NCBI RefSeq assembly: GCF_048213115.1
Contig: NZ_CP172404.1
Coordinates: forward strand, 1,550,001 to 1,614,000
Source: Niveibacterium terrae
GTDB taxonomy: Bacteria; Pseudomonadota; Gammaproteobacteria; Burkholderiales; Rhodocyclaceae
DNA: 64,000 bases
Reading direction: 5' to 3'
A program made the position numbers and the translations under genes. The notes below the pieces were generated by a model. The model was not told the origin of the DNA and made no database searches. It saw nothing but the letters and a program-made list of their open reading frames with translations. Numbering within the stretch: position 1 is the first letter of the stretch; each line of letters starts with the position of its first letter. Below are positions 41,532 to 49,273 of this stretch, piece by piece.

Positions 41532-42439
41532 GAGTTCTTTCCATTTTTTGACGTGCTTCCCGCGGGCAGCAGCACGAAGGCTGCCGCGCCGGCGATGACC
41601 GCGACGGCGATGATGACCAGATGCAGCGCCAGCGCAGCCTGAAGGCTCGCGGCGACGGGAATTTGATGAGGGGCGAGGGCTGCGGCGACTCCGGCTTCAT
41701 AAGTGCCGAAACCGGCGACGCCCTGAACCGGCAGGATGGAGGCGAGTTCCGCGCCCAGCACCCCGGCCGAGGCGAGGCTCAGCGGGCTCGCGAGCATGCT
41801 CGCCAGGAGCAGCGACTGGGCCGCGAGTTTGATGCTCCAGTTGCCCAGAGTCCAACCCCAGGAGCGCAATGCACCGCGGCTGGAGTGGGCCAGCGCGACG
41901 CGCAGCTTCGCAATCTTGCCGGCGAGCCCGCCCGCGGCGACCGAAGCCGAATCGTGATTCCTCGCCCAGGCCGGGATCGCCCAGGTCGCGAAGAGTACGG
42001 CCAGCGACCAGACGATACGCAGCGCAAGCGGCAGGGCCGGCCAGACCCAGGCCGCGAGCAGCAGCACGACGAAAGCGTCCTGGAGCCTGAGCCAGAGCAG
42101 CGAGACCAGCGCGCGGGTCATCGGCACGCCGAACTCACGCTGCAGCAGAATCGGCAGAGCCGCCTCGCCGCTGCGAAAGGGCAGCACGTTGATCGCGGCA
42201 TTGTGGGCGGTCGTTATCCGGGCGATCGCCCAGAAGCGCGACCCGGCGACGTCGCGAAACTCGTCATGGACGCGCGCGGCGCGCAACAGATAGCTCGCGG
42301 TCAGGCCTGCGACTACGAGCAGCAGTGTGCTTGCGGGCAGGCGGGCGAGGTGGAGCCAGACTCCGTGCCAGTCTCCACTGTGGGCGAGCCAGGCGATCAG
42401 AGCGATCGAGATCAACAGGGCGAGGGCGCGCTTGATCAC
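41528..42439 (-). CDS. UPF0104/lysylphosphatidylglycerol-synthase-TM-like membrane protein
   Basis: This 303-residue protein has about seven to eight hydrophobic segments and the PF03706-type pattern (SYLLRAARVHDEF; NAAINVLPFRSGEAALPILLQREFGV; ASILPVQGVAGFGTYEAGVAAAL). The family includes putative flippases or regulators of lipid-linked sugar movement. Between PAP2 and the GT2 it could flip a polyprenyl-phosphate sugar to the periplasm for ArnT-like transfer; that is inference. It overlaps both neighbours by 4 nt. Confidence 0.85.
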   Translation of the reverse strand: MIKRALALLISIALIAWLAHSGDWHGVWLHLARLPASTLLLVVAGLTASYLLRAARVHDEFRDVAGSRFWAIARITTAHNAAINVLPFRSGEAALPILLQREFGVPMTRALVSLLWLRLQDAFVVLLLAAWVWPALPLALRIVWSLAVLFATWAIPAWARNHDSASVAAGGLAGKIAKLRVALAHSSRGALRSWGWTLGNWSIKLAAQSLLLASMLASPLSLASAGVLGAELASILPVQGVAGFGTYEAGVAAALAPHQIPVAASLQAALALHLVIIAVAVIAGAAAFVLLPAGSTSKNGKNS

Positions 42440-43245
42440 AGCAGATCCCGTCGGCGCCGGCCGCTCAGTGCGATGGCGACAAGACCGCCGAGGAAGGCCA
42501 GAGCGGCCAGAGCGTTCTGCAGAGGGAGCGCGAGCGGGTAGCCCTGATCTGAGAGATAGAGGCCGATGCCCAGGCCGGTCATCGCGATGCCGAAGAAGAT
42601 TCGCCAGCCGCGCGCTTCCCAGTTGTGCCAGTGCCGCGACAGCGCCTCACCGGCCATGCCCGAGATCCAGCCACCCAGAGCACCGGCGAGCACGTCGATC
42701 GGCCAGTGTGCGCCGACCGCGATCCGCGAGAAAGCGATCAGACAGGCGGCGGGCAGTGCGATCAGTGCGACTTGCCACGGGCGGCGCGAGAAGAAGATCA
42801 GCGTCGAGGCGAAGGCGAAGGCGGTCACCGAATGGCCGGAAGGGAAGCTGTTGCTGGTCAGCACTTCGCCGATCACATGAATCTGGTTGGGCGCGAGCAC
42901 CGCGGCCGGGCGGGCCGCATGGACCAGCGGCTTGAGCAGATGGGTGTAGGCGGCGCCGAAAATCCCGGTGAAGAGCGCTGCGGCCATCAGGCGCGGAAAG
43001 CGGACCAGGGTCGGGGCGAGCAGCGCATAGGTGCCGGCTCCGCTTCCCATCAGCGTCACGCAGGACCAGAAGAGTTCGGGTTGTTCTTTGACGGCGCCGT
43101 TCAGCGCGACGAAGAGCTCACGCCCGCTTCCGCTCAGAATCAGCAGCAGCATCGCTGCGACGAGCGCGACGACGGGCAGCCAGCGCAGCGGGTGGCGACC
43201 GGGCAAATGGCGGGGGCGGTCAGTGAAGATCAGGGATTCGGGCAT
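42436..43245 (-). CDS. PAP2-family phosphatase (first gene of envelope operon)
   Basis: This 269-residue membrane protein has PAP2 motifs KPLVHAARP, NSFPSGHSVTAFAF and SRIAVGAHWPIDVLAG, preceded by several hydrophobic helices and with a C-terminal helix pair. It should hydrolyse a lipid phosphate such as undecaprenyl diphosphate or phosphatidylglycerol phosphate, recycling the carrier used by the glycosyltransferases. Its start at 43245 faces the RNA-like region and the ppiD gene, so the operon promoter lies in 43246-43330. Confidence 0.88.
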   Translation of the reverse strand: MPESLIFTDRPRHLPGRHPLRWLPVVALVAAMLLLILSGSGRELFVALNGAVKEQPELFWSCVTLMGSGAGTYALLAPTLVRFPRLMAAALFTGIFGAAYTHLLKPLVHAARPAAVLAPNQIHVIGEVLTSNSFPSGHSVTAFAFASTLIFFSRRPWQVALIALPAACLIAFSRIAVGAHWPIDVLAGALGGWISGMAGEALSRHWHNWEARGWRIFFGIAMTGLGIGLYLSDQGYPLALPLQNALAALAFLGGLVAIALSGRRRRDLL

Positions 43246-43299
43246 CTGGGATGCTCAGACAAAAACGCACAATGTTAGCATTCGCGGATACGGTTGGCG

Positions 43300-43502
43300 G
43301 GACAGGAGTGGCTGTGCCAGATCCTCCATCCTATCAAACTCGGCGCGGCTTGCCCCTTGGGCCTTGCCCTTGGCGGTTGGCAAGGCTTGGCGTCAGTGGT
43401 AGGCTTGGAGCCGATGTGGTGCAGAGCGGCAGCTGCCGCGCCGGGTATTTCCGACCGGCTCCAGCCGCCAGCCGACGGGGCGAACAGAGGTTCGCCTTTT
43501 TT
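43300..43502 (+). ncRNA. candidate structured RNA ending in a rho-independent terminator
   Basis: The gap before ppiD holds no credible protein gene but rich secondary structure. There is a long-range 9-bp stem (cggcgcggc 43341-43349 / gccgcgccg 43435-43443), an enclosed 8-bp hairpin (gccttgcc 43361-43368 / ggcaaggc 43379-43386) and a small ggct-tgg-agcc hairpin; a classical terminator follows. It matches neither tRNA, SRP RNA, RNase P nor tmRNA core motifs. It could be an independent small RNA or a structured leader of ppiD; the 5' end is only a guess. Confidence 0.4.
43479..43502 (+). terminator. rho-independent terminator upstream of ppiD
   Basis: A 7-bp stem (ggcgaac / gttcgcc) with loop agag is followed by seven T. 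It ends 34 bp before the ppiD start, too close for a normal promoter to fit between, which raises the question of what it ends. Confidence 0.8.
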
Positions 43503-43536
43503 GTATGTAGCTTCTTGACGAATCCTCTCATCTCGC

Positions 43537-45438
43537 ATGTTCGACGCCGTCCGCAACAATAAACGCATAGTTCAGGTCTTTCTGGCCATCATCACCATTC
43601 CCTTTGCGCTGTGGGGGGTGGATTCCTATATCCAGAGCTCCGCACGCGATGCCGGGGTGGCCAAGATTGGACGCAGCAAGATCACCCAGCAGGAATTCCA
43701 GCAGGCAATGCGCGACGCCCAGGGCCGCATGCGTGAGCAGATGGGGCCGTCTTTCGACCCCTCCACGCTGCAGACTCCCGAATTCCGCCAGTCGGTCATT
43801 GAAGACATGATCAGCCAGCGCCTGGTCGATCTTCAGCTCGATGCCTCGCACATGAGGGCGGGCCCGGAAGCGCTGGGTCAGATCATCGGCAACAATCCGG
43901 CTTTCCTGGAGAATGGCCAGTTCTCGGAGAAGAAGTTCGAGCTGGCGCTCGCCGAACGCGGCATGACTCCGAGTCGCTTCAAGTCCCTGCTGGCTCAGCA
44001 GCTGGCTGAGCAACAGCTTCTTGCGGGTGTGTCGGCCAGCGAAGTCGTTTCGATGGCTTCGATCGACCGCTGGCTTGCGCTGCAGGATGAAGTGCGCGAA
44101 GTCGAAGTGGTGCAGATTCCGCTTGCACGCTTCATGCCCCAGGTCAAGCTCGCCGCCGACGCGGCGCGCAAGGAATACGACGCCAACCAGTCCCGCTGGC
44201 AGATGCCCCTTCAGGTCAAGGTCGAGTACCTTGTGCTGAGCCAGGCGGCTCTGGCCAATGAGGTCACGGTCAGCGATGACCAGGTGCGCAAGTTCTACCA
44301 GGATAATCCGCAACGCTTTGCCGGTGCCGAACAACGCCACGTTCGCCATATCCTGATCGAAGCGCCCAAGAGCGCTCCGGCCGACAAGCGCAAGCAGGCC
44401 AGGGCCAAGGCCGAAGCCTTGCTCGCCCAGCTGCGCGCGAAACCCGAACGTTTTGCCGAGCTGGCCAAGGCCAACTCGCAGGACACGGATTCCGGCGCCA
44501 AGGGCGGCGATCTGGGTTATATGAGCCGCGGCGGCTCCAAGGACTTCAAGGCGGTTGAGGACGCCGCCTTCGCGTTGAAGGCCGGAGCGGTCAGCGACAT
44601 CGTCGAGAGCGACTACGGTTACCACCTGGTCAAGCTTGACGACGTGCGCAGCGCCACCGTCAAGCCTTTCGAGCAGGTCAAGGAAGGCATCCTCGCCGAC
44701 CTGAAGAAGGAAGCGGCCGCGAAGCGTTTCGCTGAAGCTGCGGATAGCTTCACGAATACGGTCTATGAGCAGCCGGACAGCCTGAAGCCTGCCGCCGACA
44801 AGTACAAGCTGCAGATCCAGCAGACTCCGCTGTTTGCACAGGTCAAGGGTTTGCCGCCTCCCTTCGATAACCCGAAGGTGCTCAAGGCGACCTTTGCTCC
44901 GGAAGCGATCAAGAGCCATCGCAACACCGAGGCGATGGACCTGGGGGATGGCCGCCTGATCTCGGTTCGCGTCATCGAAAGCAAGCCCGCATCGCTGAAG
45001 CCGTTTGCCGAAGTGCGGACCCAGATCGAACAACAGCTGACGCTCAAGGAGGCTGCAAAGCTGGCGAGCGCGGAAGGGACCAGGCAGTTGGCGGCGCTGA
45101 AGAAGGGCGAGACGCCCGCGCTCGAGTGGAGCAAGGCCGAGAAGGTCTCGCGCGGCAAGTCTTCGTTGCCGCCCGTTCTGGCCAAGCCGGTTTTCCGCGC
45201 TTCCGGAAAGCTCCCCGCCTATGTCGGCACCGAGATCCCCGGCGCCGGTTACGGTATCGTCAGGATTCGCTCGATCGAGCCGGGCAAGGCTCCGACGGCC
45301 GACGATCCGCGCCGCAGGGCTTTCGCGATGCAATACGGGCGTCTGATCAGCGAACTCGATCGCGCGGCCTACTTTGCCGCTCTGCGCGAGCGCTATACGG
45401 TCAAGATCGACAAGGCCGCGCTCGAAGCCAAGGAATGA
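43537..45438 (+). CDS. ppiD: PpiD-like periplasmic foldase (SurA_N / PPIC parvulin)
   Basis: This 633-residue inner-membrane-anchored chaperone has one N-terminal helix (IVQVFLAIITIPFALWGVDSY, residues 11-31), a SurA_N-like domain (about 35-200), a parvulin PPIC domain (about 265-360: RHVRHILIEAP, ELAKANSQDTDSGAKGGDLGYMSRG, SDIVESDYGYHLVKL) and a C-terminal SurA-like region. It helps outer-membrane and periplasmic proteins leave the Sec machinery. The ribosome binding site is weak. Two terminators follow. Confidence 0.93.
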   Translation: MFDAVRNNKRIVQVFLAIITIPFALWGVDSYIQSSARDAGVAKIGRSKITQQEFQQAMRDAQGRMREQMGPSFDPSTLQTPEFRQSVIEDMISQRLVDLQLDASHMRAGPEALGQIIGNNPAFLENGQFSEKKFELALAERGMTPSRFKSLLAQQLAEQQLLAGVSASEVVSMASIDRWLALQDEVREVEVVQIPLARFMPQVKLAADAARKEYDANQSRWQMPLQVKVEYLVLSQAALANEVTVSDDQVRKFYQDNPQRFAGAEQRHVRHILIEAPKSAPADKRKQARAKAEALLAQLRAKPERFAELAKANSQDTDSGAKGGDLGYMSRGGSKDFKAVEDAAFALKAGAVSDIVESDYGYHLVKLDDVRSATVKPFEQVKEGILADLKKEAAAKRFAEAADSFTNTVYEQPDSLKPAADKYKLQIQQTPLFAQVKGLPPPFDNPKVLKATFAPEAIKSHRNTEAMDLGDGRLISVRVIESKPASLKPFAEVRTQIEQQLTLKEAAKLASAEGTRQLAALKKGETPALEWSKAEKVSRGKSSLPPVLAKPVFRASGKLPAYVGTEIPGAGYGIVRIRSIEPGKAPTADDPRRRAFAMQYGRLISELDRAAYFAALRERYTVKIDKAALEAKE

Positions 45439-45460
45439 TCTGGAACGAGTGTTGAAACAA

Positions 45461-45486
45461 GAAAGGGCCGCGCTAGCGGCCCTTTC
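45461..45486 (+). terminator. rho-independent terminator of ppiD
   Basis: An 11-bp stem (gaaagggccgc / gcggccctttc) with loop gcta follows the ppiD stop by 23 nt and is followed by a T-rich stretch. Confidence 0.85.
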
Positions 45487-45529
45487 TGTTTCTGCGCGTG
45501 CTGATCGCCGCATCACCAGACAAAGAAAA

Positions 45530-45549
45530 AGGGCCGCAAATGCGGCCCT
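45530..45549 (-). terminator. rho-independent terminator of fabI
   Basis: A 9-bp stem (agggccgca / tgcggccct) is followed on the minus strand by TTTTTC, downstream of the fabI stop. It shares the agggccgc core with the ppiD terminator 45 bp away. Confidence 0.8.
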
Positions 45550-45573
45550 CTCAACAGCTGCGTGGGCTGAGTG

Positions 45574-46374
45574 TCAGGCGTCGGAGTCGGCGTCAGCCAC
45601 GGCCAGCGCGGTCGTGTTGAAGCCCCCGTCGACGTACATGATCTCGCCGGTCACGCCCGAAGCGAGGTCCGAGCACAGGAAAGCAGCGGCATTGCCCACT
45701 TCCTCGATCGTCACGTTGCGGCGCAGCGGAGCGTTCTTCTCGTTGAAGGAGAGCAGCTTTCCGAAGCTACCGATGCCTGAGGCGGCCAGCGTCTTGATCG
45801 GACCCGCGGAGACCGCATTGACGCGGGTGCCTTCCGGGCCGAGCGTGCACGCCAGATAGCGAACCGACGCTTCGAGGCTGGCCTTGGCGAGGCCCATCAC
45901 GTTGTAGTTGGGCATCGTCCGGACCGCGCCCAGATAGGACAGAGTCAGCAAGGAGCCGTTGCGGCCCTTCATCATCGGCCGGGCTGCCTTGGCCAGAGCC
46001 GGGAAGCTGTAGGCGCTGATCTCGAGTGCAGTGCGGAAAGCTTCGCGCGAGATGCCGTCGAGGAAATCACCATCCAGAGCTTCTCTGGGGGCGAAGCCGA
46101 TCGAATGAACCAGACCGTCCAGGCCGTCCCAATGTTCGGCCAGCGAAGTGAAGAGCGCATCGATCTGGGCATCTTCACCGACATCGAGCGGGAACACGAG
46201 ATCGCTGTCGAACTCGGCCGCGAACTTTTCGAGACGATCCTTGAAACGATCGTTCTGGTAGGTGAAAGCCAGGCTCGCGCCTTCGCGGTGCATGGCCTTC
46301 GCAATTCCGTAAGCGATCGACCGATTGCTCAACAACCCGCAGATCAGGATTCGCTTACCTGCAAGAAAACCCAT
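45574..46374 (-). CDS. fabI: enoyl-[ACP] reductase FabI (NADH)
   Basis: This 266-residue divergent SDR catalyses the last step of fatty-acid elongation. The N-terminal FabI pattern is GFLAGKRILICGLLSNRSIAYGIAKAMHREGA. The catalytic Tyr-X6-Lys lies in NYNVMGLAKAS, and the first Tyr is in SYLGAVRTMP. The start at 46374 has GGAG about 10 nt upstream and gives normal length; an earlier in-frame ATG would add 17 atypical residues. Confidence 0.95.
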   Translation of the reverse strand: MGFLAGKRILICGLLSNRSIAYGIAKAMHREGASLAFTYQNDRFKDRLEKFAAEFDSDLVFPLDVGEDAQIDALFTSLAEHWDGLDGLVHSIGFAPREALDGDFLDGISREAFRTALEISAYSFPALAKAARPMMKGRNGSLLTLSYLGAVRTMPNYNVMGLAKASLEASVRYLACTLGPEGTRVNAVSAGPIKTLAASGIGSFGKLLSFNEKNAPLRRNVTIEEVGNAAAFLCSDLASGVTGEIMYVDGGFNTTALAVADADSDA

Positions 46375-46472
46375 TATGAACACTCCGTTTAGGGGATTGG
46401 GGATTATATCGGACGCGCGCGCCATCTCCCAGCCCTGTGGTGATCAGGGCTAATGATCGTGCGATGAGTGGA

Positions 46473-47072
46473 TCAGTGACCGCTCGTCGAACGGATCAGA
46501 CCGACGACGACGCCTTCGAGTGCGAACTCGTCGGGGGAAACGTCGATCGGCGCGTAGTCAGGGTTTTCGGCGAGCAGCCTGACCCGGCCTTCGCGCAAGA
46601 AGAGGCGCTTGACCGTGACATCGTCGCCGATCCGGGCGACGACGATCTGGCCGTCGCGCGCGCTCTCGGTGCGGTGGACGGCGATCAGATCACCGTCGAG
46701 GATGCCGACGTCGCGCATCGACAGACCGCGCACGCGGAGCAGGTAGTCGGCGCGTTCGGCGAACATCCCTGGGTCGAGCTTGAACCTCGCCTCGATGTGT
46801 TCGCTGGCGAGGATGGGGCTGCCGGCTGCGACGCGGCCGATCACCGGAAGACCGGAGTCTTCGAGCAGGCGAATGCCGCGGGCGCGGCCTTCCTCTATTT
46901 CGATCACGCCCTTTTTTTCGAGCGCACGCAGGTGCGCTTCGGCCGCGTTCGGCGAACGAAAGCCGAAGGCCTGGCAGATTTCGGCGCGGGTGGGCGGTCG
47001 GCCATCGTGTTCCAGCGTGTCGCGGATCAGCGCGAGGATTTCGGCCTGGCGGCCGGTCAGGGATGTGCTCAT
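46473..47072 (-). CDS. lexA: SOS repressor LexA
   Basis: This 199-residue LexA has an N-terminal winged helix (TGRQAEILALIRDTL; TRAEICQAFGFRSPNAAEAHLRALEKKG) and a C-terminal S24 autocleavage domain. The Ala-Gly scissile bond lies in RVAAGSPI (residues 82-89), the catalytic Ser is in RGLSMRDVG, and Lys is in TVKRLF. RecA filaments trigger self-cleavage on DNA damage. A LexA-box-like site lies just upstream of the start, fitting autoregulation. Confidence 0.96.
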   Translation of the reverse strand: MSTSLTGRQAEILALIRDTLEHDGRPPTRAEICQAFGFRSPNAAEAHLRALEKKGVIEIEEGRARGIRLLEDSGLPVIGRVAAGSPILASEHIEARFKLDPGMFAERADYLLRVRGLSMRDVGILDGDLIAVHRTESARDGQIVVARIGDDVTVKRLFLREGRVRLLAENPDYAPIDVSPDEFALEGVVVGLIRSTSGH

Positions 47073-47074
47073 GG

Positions 47075-47090
47075 CTATATTTTTGTACAG
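47075..47090 (-). promoter_or_regulatory. imperfect LexA/SOS box
   Basis: On the minus strand the site reads CTGTACAAAAATATAG, matching CTGT-N8-ACAG except for one base in the second half-site (ATAG). It ends 2 nt before the lexA ATG, so LexA bound here would block initiation. This is the only such site I saw at lexA. Confidence 0.5.
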
Positions 47091-47119
47091 CTCGCCGTTT
47101 GCCGCAAGCGCGACGTGCG

Positions 47120-48109
47120 CTAAGGGACCAGAACCGCAGCTCCCTGGAGACGGCCCGCACGCAGCTGTTGCAGCGCATCGTTGGCATGGCTCAGCGGGAA
47201 TGCGGTCGTATGGGTTTGCGGAGGATGGCGGGCGATGTCGGCGAAAAAGCCGTCGCCGTCTGCGCGGGTCAGGTTGGCGACCGAGCGGATCTGCCGTTCG
47301 CCCCACAACCACGCGTAGGGGAAAGAGGGGATCTCGCTCATGTGGATTCCCGCGCAGACGACGCATCCGCCCTTGCCGACCGCGCGCAGCGCCGCCGGGA
47401 CGAGAGCGCCGACAGGCGCGAAGATCAGTGCGGCATCGAGCTCCGCGGGGGATGGTCCGCTTGAGCTGCCCGCCCAGGTGGCGCCCAGGCTCAGCGCGAA
47501 GGCCTGGCTCGCGTGGTCGTCGGCGCGGGTGAAGGCATAGACTTCGCGGCCTTCGTCGCGCGCCACTTGCGCAACGATGTGCGCGGCGGCGCCAAAGCCG
47601 AACAGGCCGATCCGGCGCGCCTCTCCGGCAAAGCGCAAGGCCCGGTAGCCAATCAGGCCGGCGCACAGCAGCGGGGCAAGGCTCACCGGATCGGCTTCGT
47701 CGGGCAGCGCAAAGCAGTAACGCGCATCGGCGATGCAGTGGCTCGCATAGCCTCCGTCGATCTGGCAACCGGTAAATCGCGCCTCGTTGCAGAGGTTTTC
47801 GCGGCCGCTGAGGCAGAAGCGGCATTTCCCGCAGGTCCAGCCCAGCCAGGGCACTCCGACTCTCTGGCCGACCGTGAAGCCCGAGTTTGGGCTGCAGGAT
47901 TCGACTCGGGCAACGATCTCGTGGCCCGGGATGATCGGATAGCGCGCGCCAGACAATTCGCCGTCGACGAGATGAAGATCGGTACGGCAGACTCCGCATG
48001 CCTCGACGCGCAGAAGCAGCTCGCCGGGGCCCGGGGCCGGCAGCGGCGCTTCGATTGCGATCAGCGCTTCGTGTGGTGCGGCAAGGCACATCGCCTGCAA
48101 CGAGTTCAT
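47120..48109 (-). CDS. zinc-dependent alcohol dehydrogenase (AdhA-like)
   Basis: This 329-residue MDR-family enzyme has catalytic zinc ligands in GVCRTDLH (Cys) and PGHEIVARV (His), and the structural zinc site CGKCRFCLSGRENLC with four Cys near residues 95-109. The coenzyme fold is compact: the Rossmann glycine motif reads LFGFGAAAHIVAQVA. It resembles the AdhA branch that often lies beside stress genes and acts on aldehydes and alcohols. It is divergent from the peroxiredoxin gene. Confidence 0.9.
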   Translation of the reverse strand: MNSLQAMCLAAPHEALIAIEAPLPAPGPGELLLRVEACGVCRTDLHLVDGELSGARYPIIPGHEIVARVESCSPNSGFTVGQRVGVPWLGWTCGKCRFCLSGRENLCNEARFTGCQIDGGYASHCIADARYCFALPDEADPVSLAPLLCAGLIGYRALRFAGEARRIGLFGFGAAAHIVAQVARDEGREVYAFTRADDHASQAFALSLGATWAGSSSGPSPAELDAALIFAPVGALVPAALRAVGKGGCVVCAGIHMSEIPSFPYAWLWGERQIRSVANLTRADGDGFFADIARHPPQTHTTAFPLSHANDALQQLRAGRLQGAAVLVP

Positions 48110-48195
48110 TGCCTTTCCCCCTTTCGTCTTGTCCCGGCCAAGCCTCTGAGCTACTAATGCTAGAGGATAGTGCGGGGTCGCACAGGAGGTCCACG

Positions 48196-48759
48196 ATGGA
48201 GTCCGCCGTTAGCAAGCTCGCAGTTCCGGTAGAATCAGAACTGCAACCGCCGGTCGGGCCTCTACCCCCCGGTTCTCCGGCGCCAGGTTTCGTTTTGCCC
48301 GACGCGGACATGGACAGCTTCGATTTGGGCGTGGAGGCTTCACAGCACATCATCGTGCTTTGCTTCTACCCCCGGGATGGGGCGCCGGTCTGCACTCGCC
48401 AGGCGATCGAATTCAGCGATCACGATCAGGCTTTCTCTGATCAGGGAGCGATCGTGGTCGGAGTCAGCCCGGATGACTGCCTGACCCATGCCGCCTTTCG
48501 CGACGAGCATGGGCTGTCGATCCGGCTGCTCTCGGATGAAGATGGAGAAGTCAGCCGCCTTTATGGAGTCTGGGAGCAGGGAGAAGGGGGACGGGCGCGA
48601 GTCCGGCGGGCGGTTTTTGTGATCGACCGTCAATGCCATATCCAGCAGGCCTATCTGGATATCAACGCACACGGTTTTGCGACCGAAGTGCTCAAACAAA
48701 TCAGGAAACTAGCAAGGAAACCTCATGGAAATCGTCAAGAACACGGTCGTGACGCTTAA
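48196..48759 (+). CDS. peroxiredoxin, AhpC/TSA (Bcp-like)
   Basis: This 187-residue thioredoxin-fold peroxidase has the peroxidatic Cys in FYPRDGAPVCTRQAIEFSD (about residue 74), with Thr and the later Arg typical of the site. The position where Bcp-type enzymes keep the resolving Cys (five residues on) is Ile, so it may be a 1-Cys enzyme or use Cys in DDCLTH. An N-terminal extension of about 35 residues precedes the domain. AGGAGGT precedes the ATG. It overlaps slyD by 35 nt. Confidence 0.88.
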   Translation: MESAVSKLAVPVESELQPPVGPLPPGSPAPGFVLPDADMDSFDLGVEASQHIIVLCFYPRDGAPVCTRQAIEFSDHDQAFSDQGAIVVGVSPDDCLTHAAFRDEHGLSIRLLSDEDGEVSRLYGVWEQGEGGRARVRRAVFVIDRQCHIQQAYLDINAHGFATEVLKQIRKLARKPHGNRQEHGRDA

Positions 48760-49207
48760 CTACACGGTCCGCGACCCGGACGGCAATGTGATCGACGACG
48801 GCGCGAATCCTCTCGTCTATCTGCACGGCGGCTACGACGCGATCTTCCCTCTTCTCGAAGAGGCGCTGCACGGCAAAGATGTCGGCGAAAAGCTGACGGT
48901 CAAGCTGCAACCGGAAGATGCGTTCGGTGACTACGACGAGAAGCTGGTCATGATCGAGCCGGCGGATCTGTTCCCGGACAACATCGAAATCGGCATGGCT
49001 TTCGAGCGCGTTGGCGAGGAAGAGGGCGAAGAGGACATGCTTTTCCGCGTCACCGACATCGCCGAAGGCAAGGTCGTTGTCGATGGCAATCACCCGCTTG
49101 CTGGCACCGCTCTGGTGTTCGACGTCGAAGTGGCCGAGGTTCGTCAGGCGAGCGCCGAAGAACTCGAGCACGGTCATGTGCATGGCCAGGGTGGCCATCA
49201 CCACTGA
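48725..49207 (+). CDS. slyD: FKBP-type peptidyl-prolyl isomerase SlyD
   Basis: This 160-residue SlyD has the FKBP domain with the inserted IF chaperone flap (YTVRDPDGNVIDD; the flap region PEDAFGDYDEKLVMIEPADLFPDNIEIGMAFE) and the closing strand NHPLAGTALVFDVEVAEV. The C-terminus is a short His-rich tail (HGHVHGQGGHHH) that should bind Ni2+. SlyD helps HypB load nickel into hydrogenases in Escherichia coli; here HypB lacks its own His stretch, so a supply role is plausible. Translation is likely coupled to the overlapping peroxiredoxin gene. Confidence 0.94.
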   Translation: MEIVKNTVVTLNYTVRDPDGNVIDDGANPLVYLHGGYDAIFPLLEEALHGKDVGEKLTVKLQPEDAFGDYDEKLVMIEPADLFPDNIEIGMAFERVGEEEGEEDMLFRVTDIAEGKVVVDGNHPLAGTALVFDVEVAEVRQASAEELEHGHVHGQGGHHH

Positions 49208-49224
49208 GTCGGACTTGCTCCATG

Positions 49225-49253
49225 AAAAACGGCACCGCGCGCGGTGCCGTTTT
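49225..49253. terminator. bidirectional terminator between slyD and SBP gene
   Basis: A long stem (aaaaacggcaccgc / gcggtgccgttttt) is continued by a run of T, with A5 on the other side. It ends slyD and the convergent binding-protein gene at 49274. Confidence 0.9.
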
Positions 49254-49273
49254 TTTTAGATCGATTCGATCGT

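Noticed and set aside
43251..43562. Open frame through the gap before ppiD
   Set aside because: Runs through strong hairpins and a terminator, has no ribosome binding site and an unconvincing composition.
43528..45516. Very long minus-strand open frame opposite ppiD
   Set aside because: Despite 662 residues it mirrors the ppiD codons, has no family motif and would overlap a solid gene completely.
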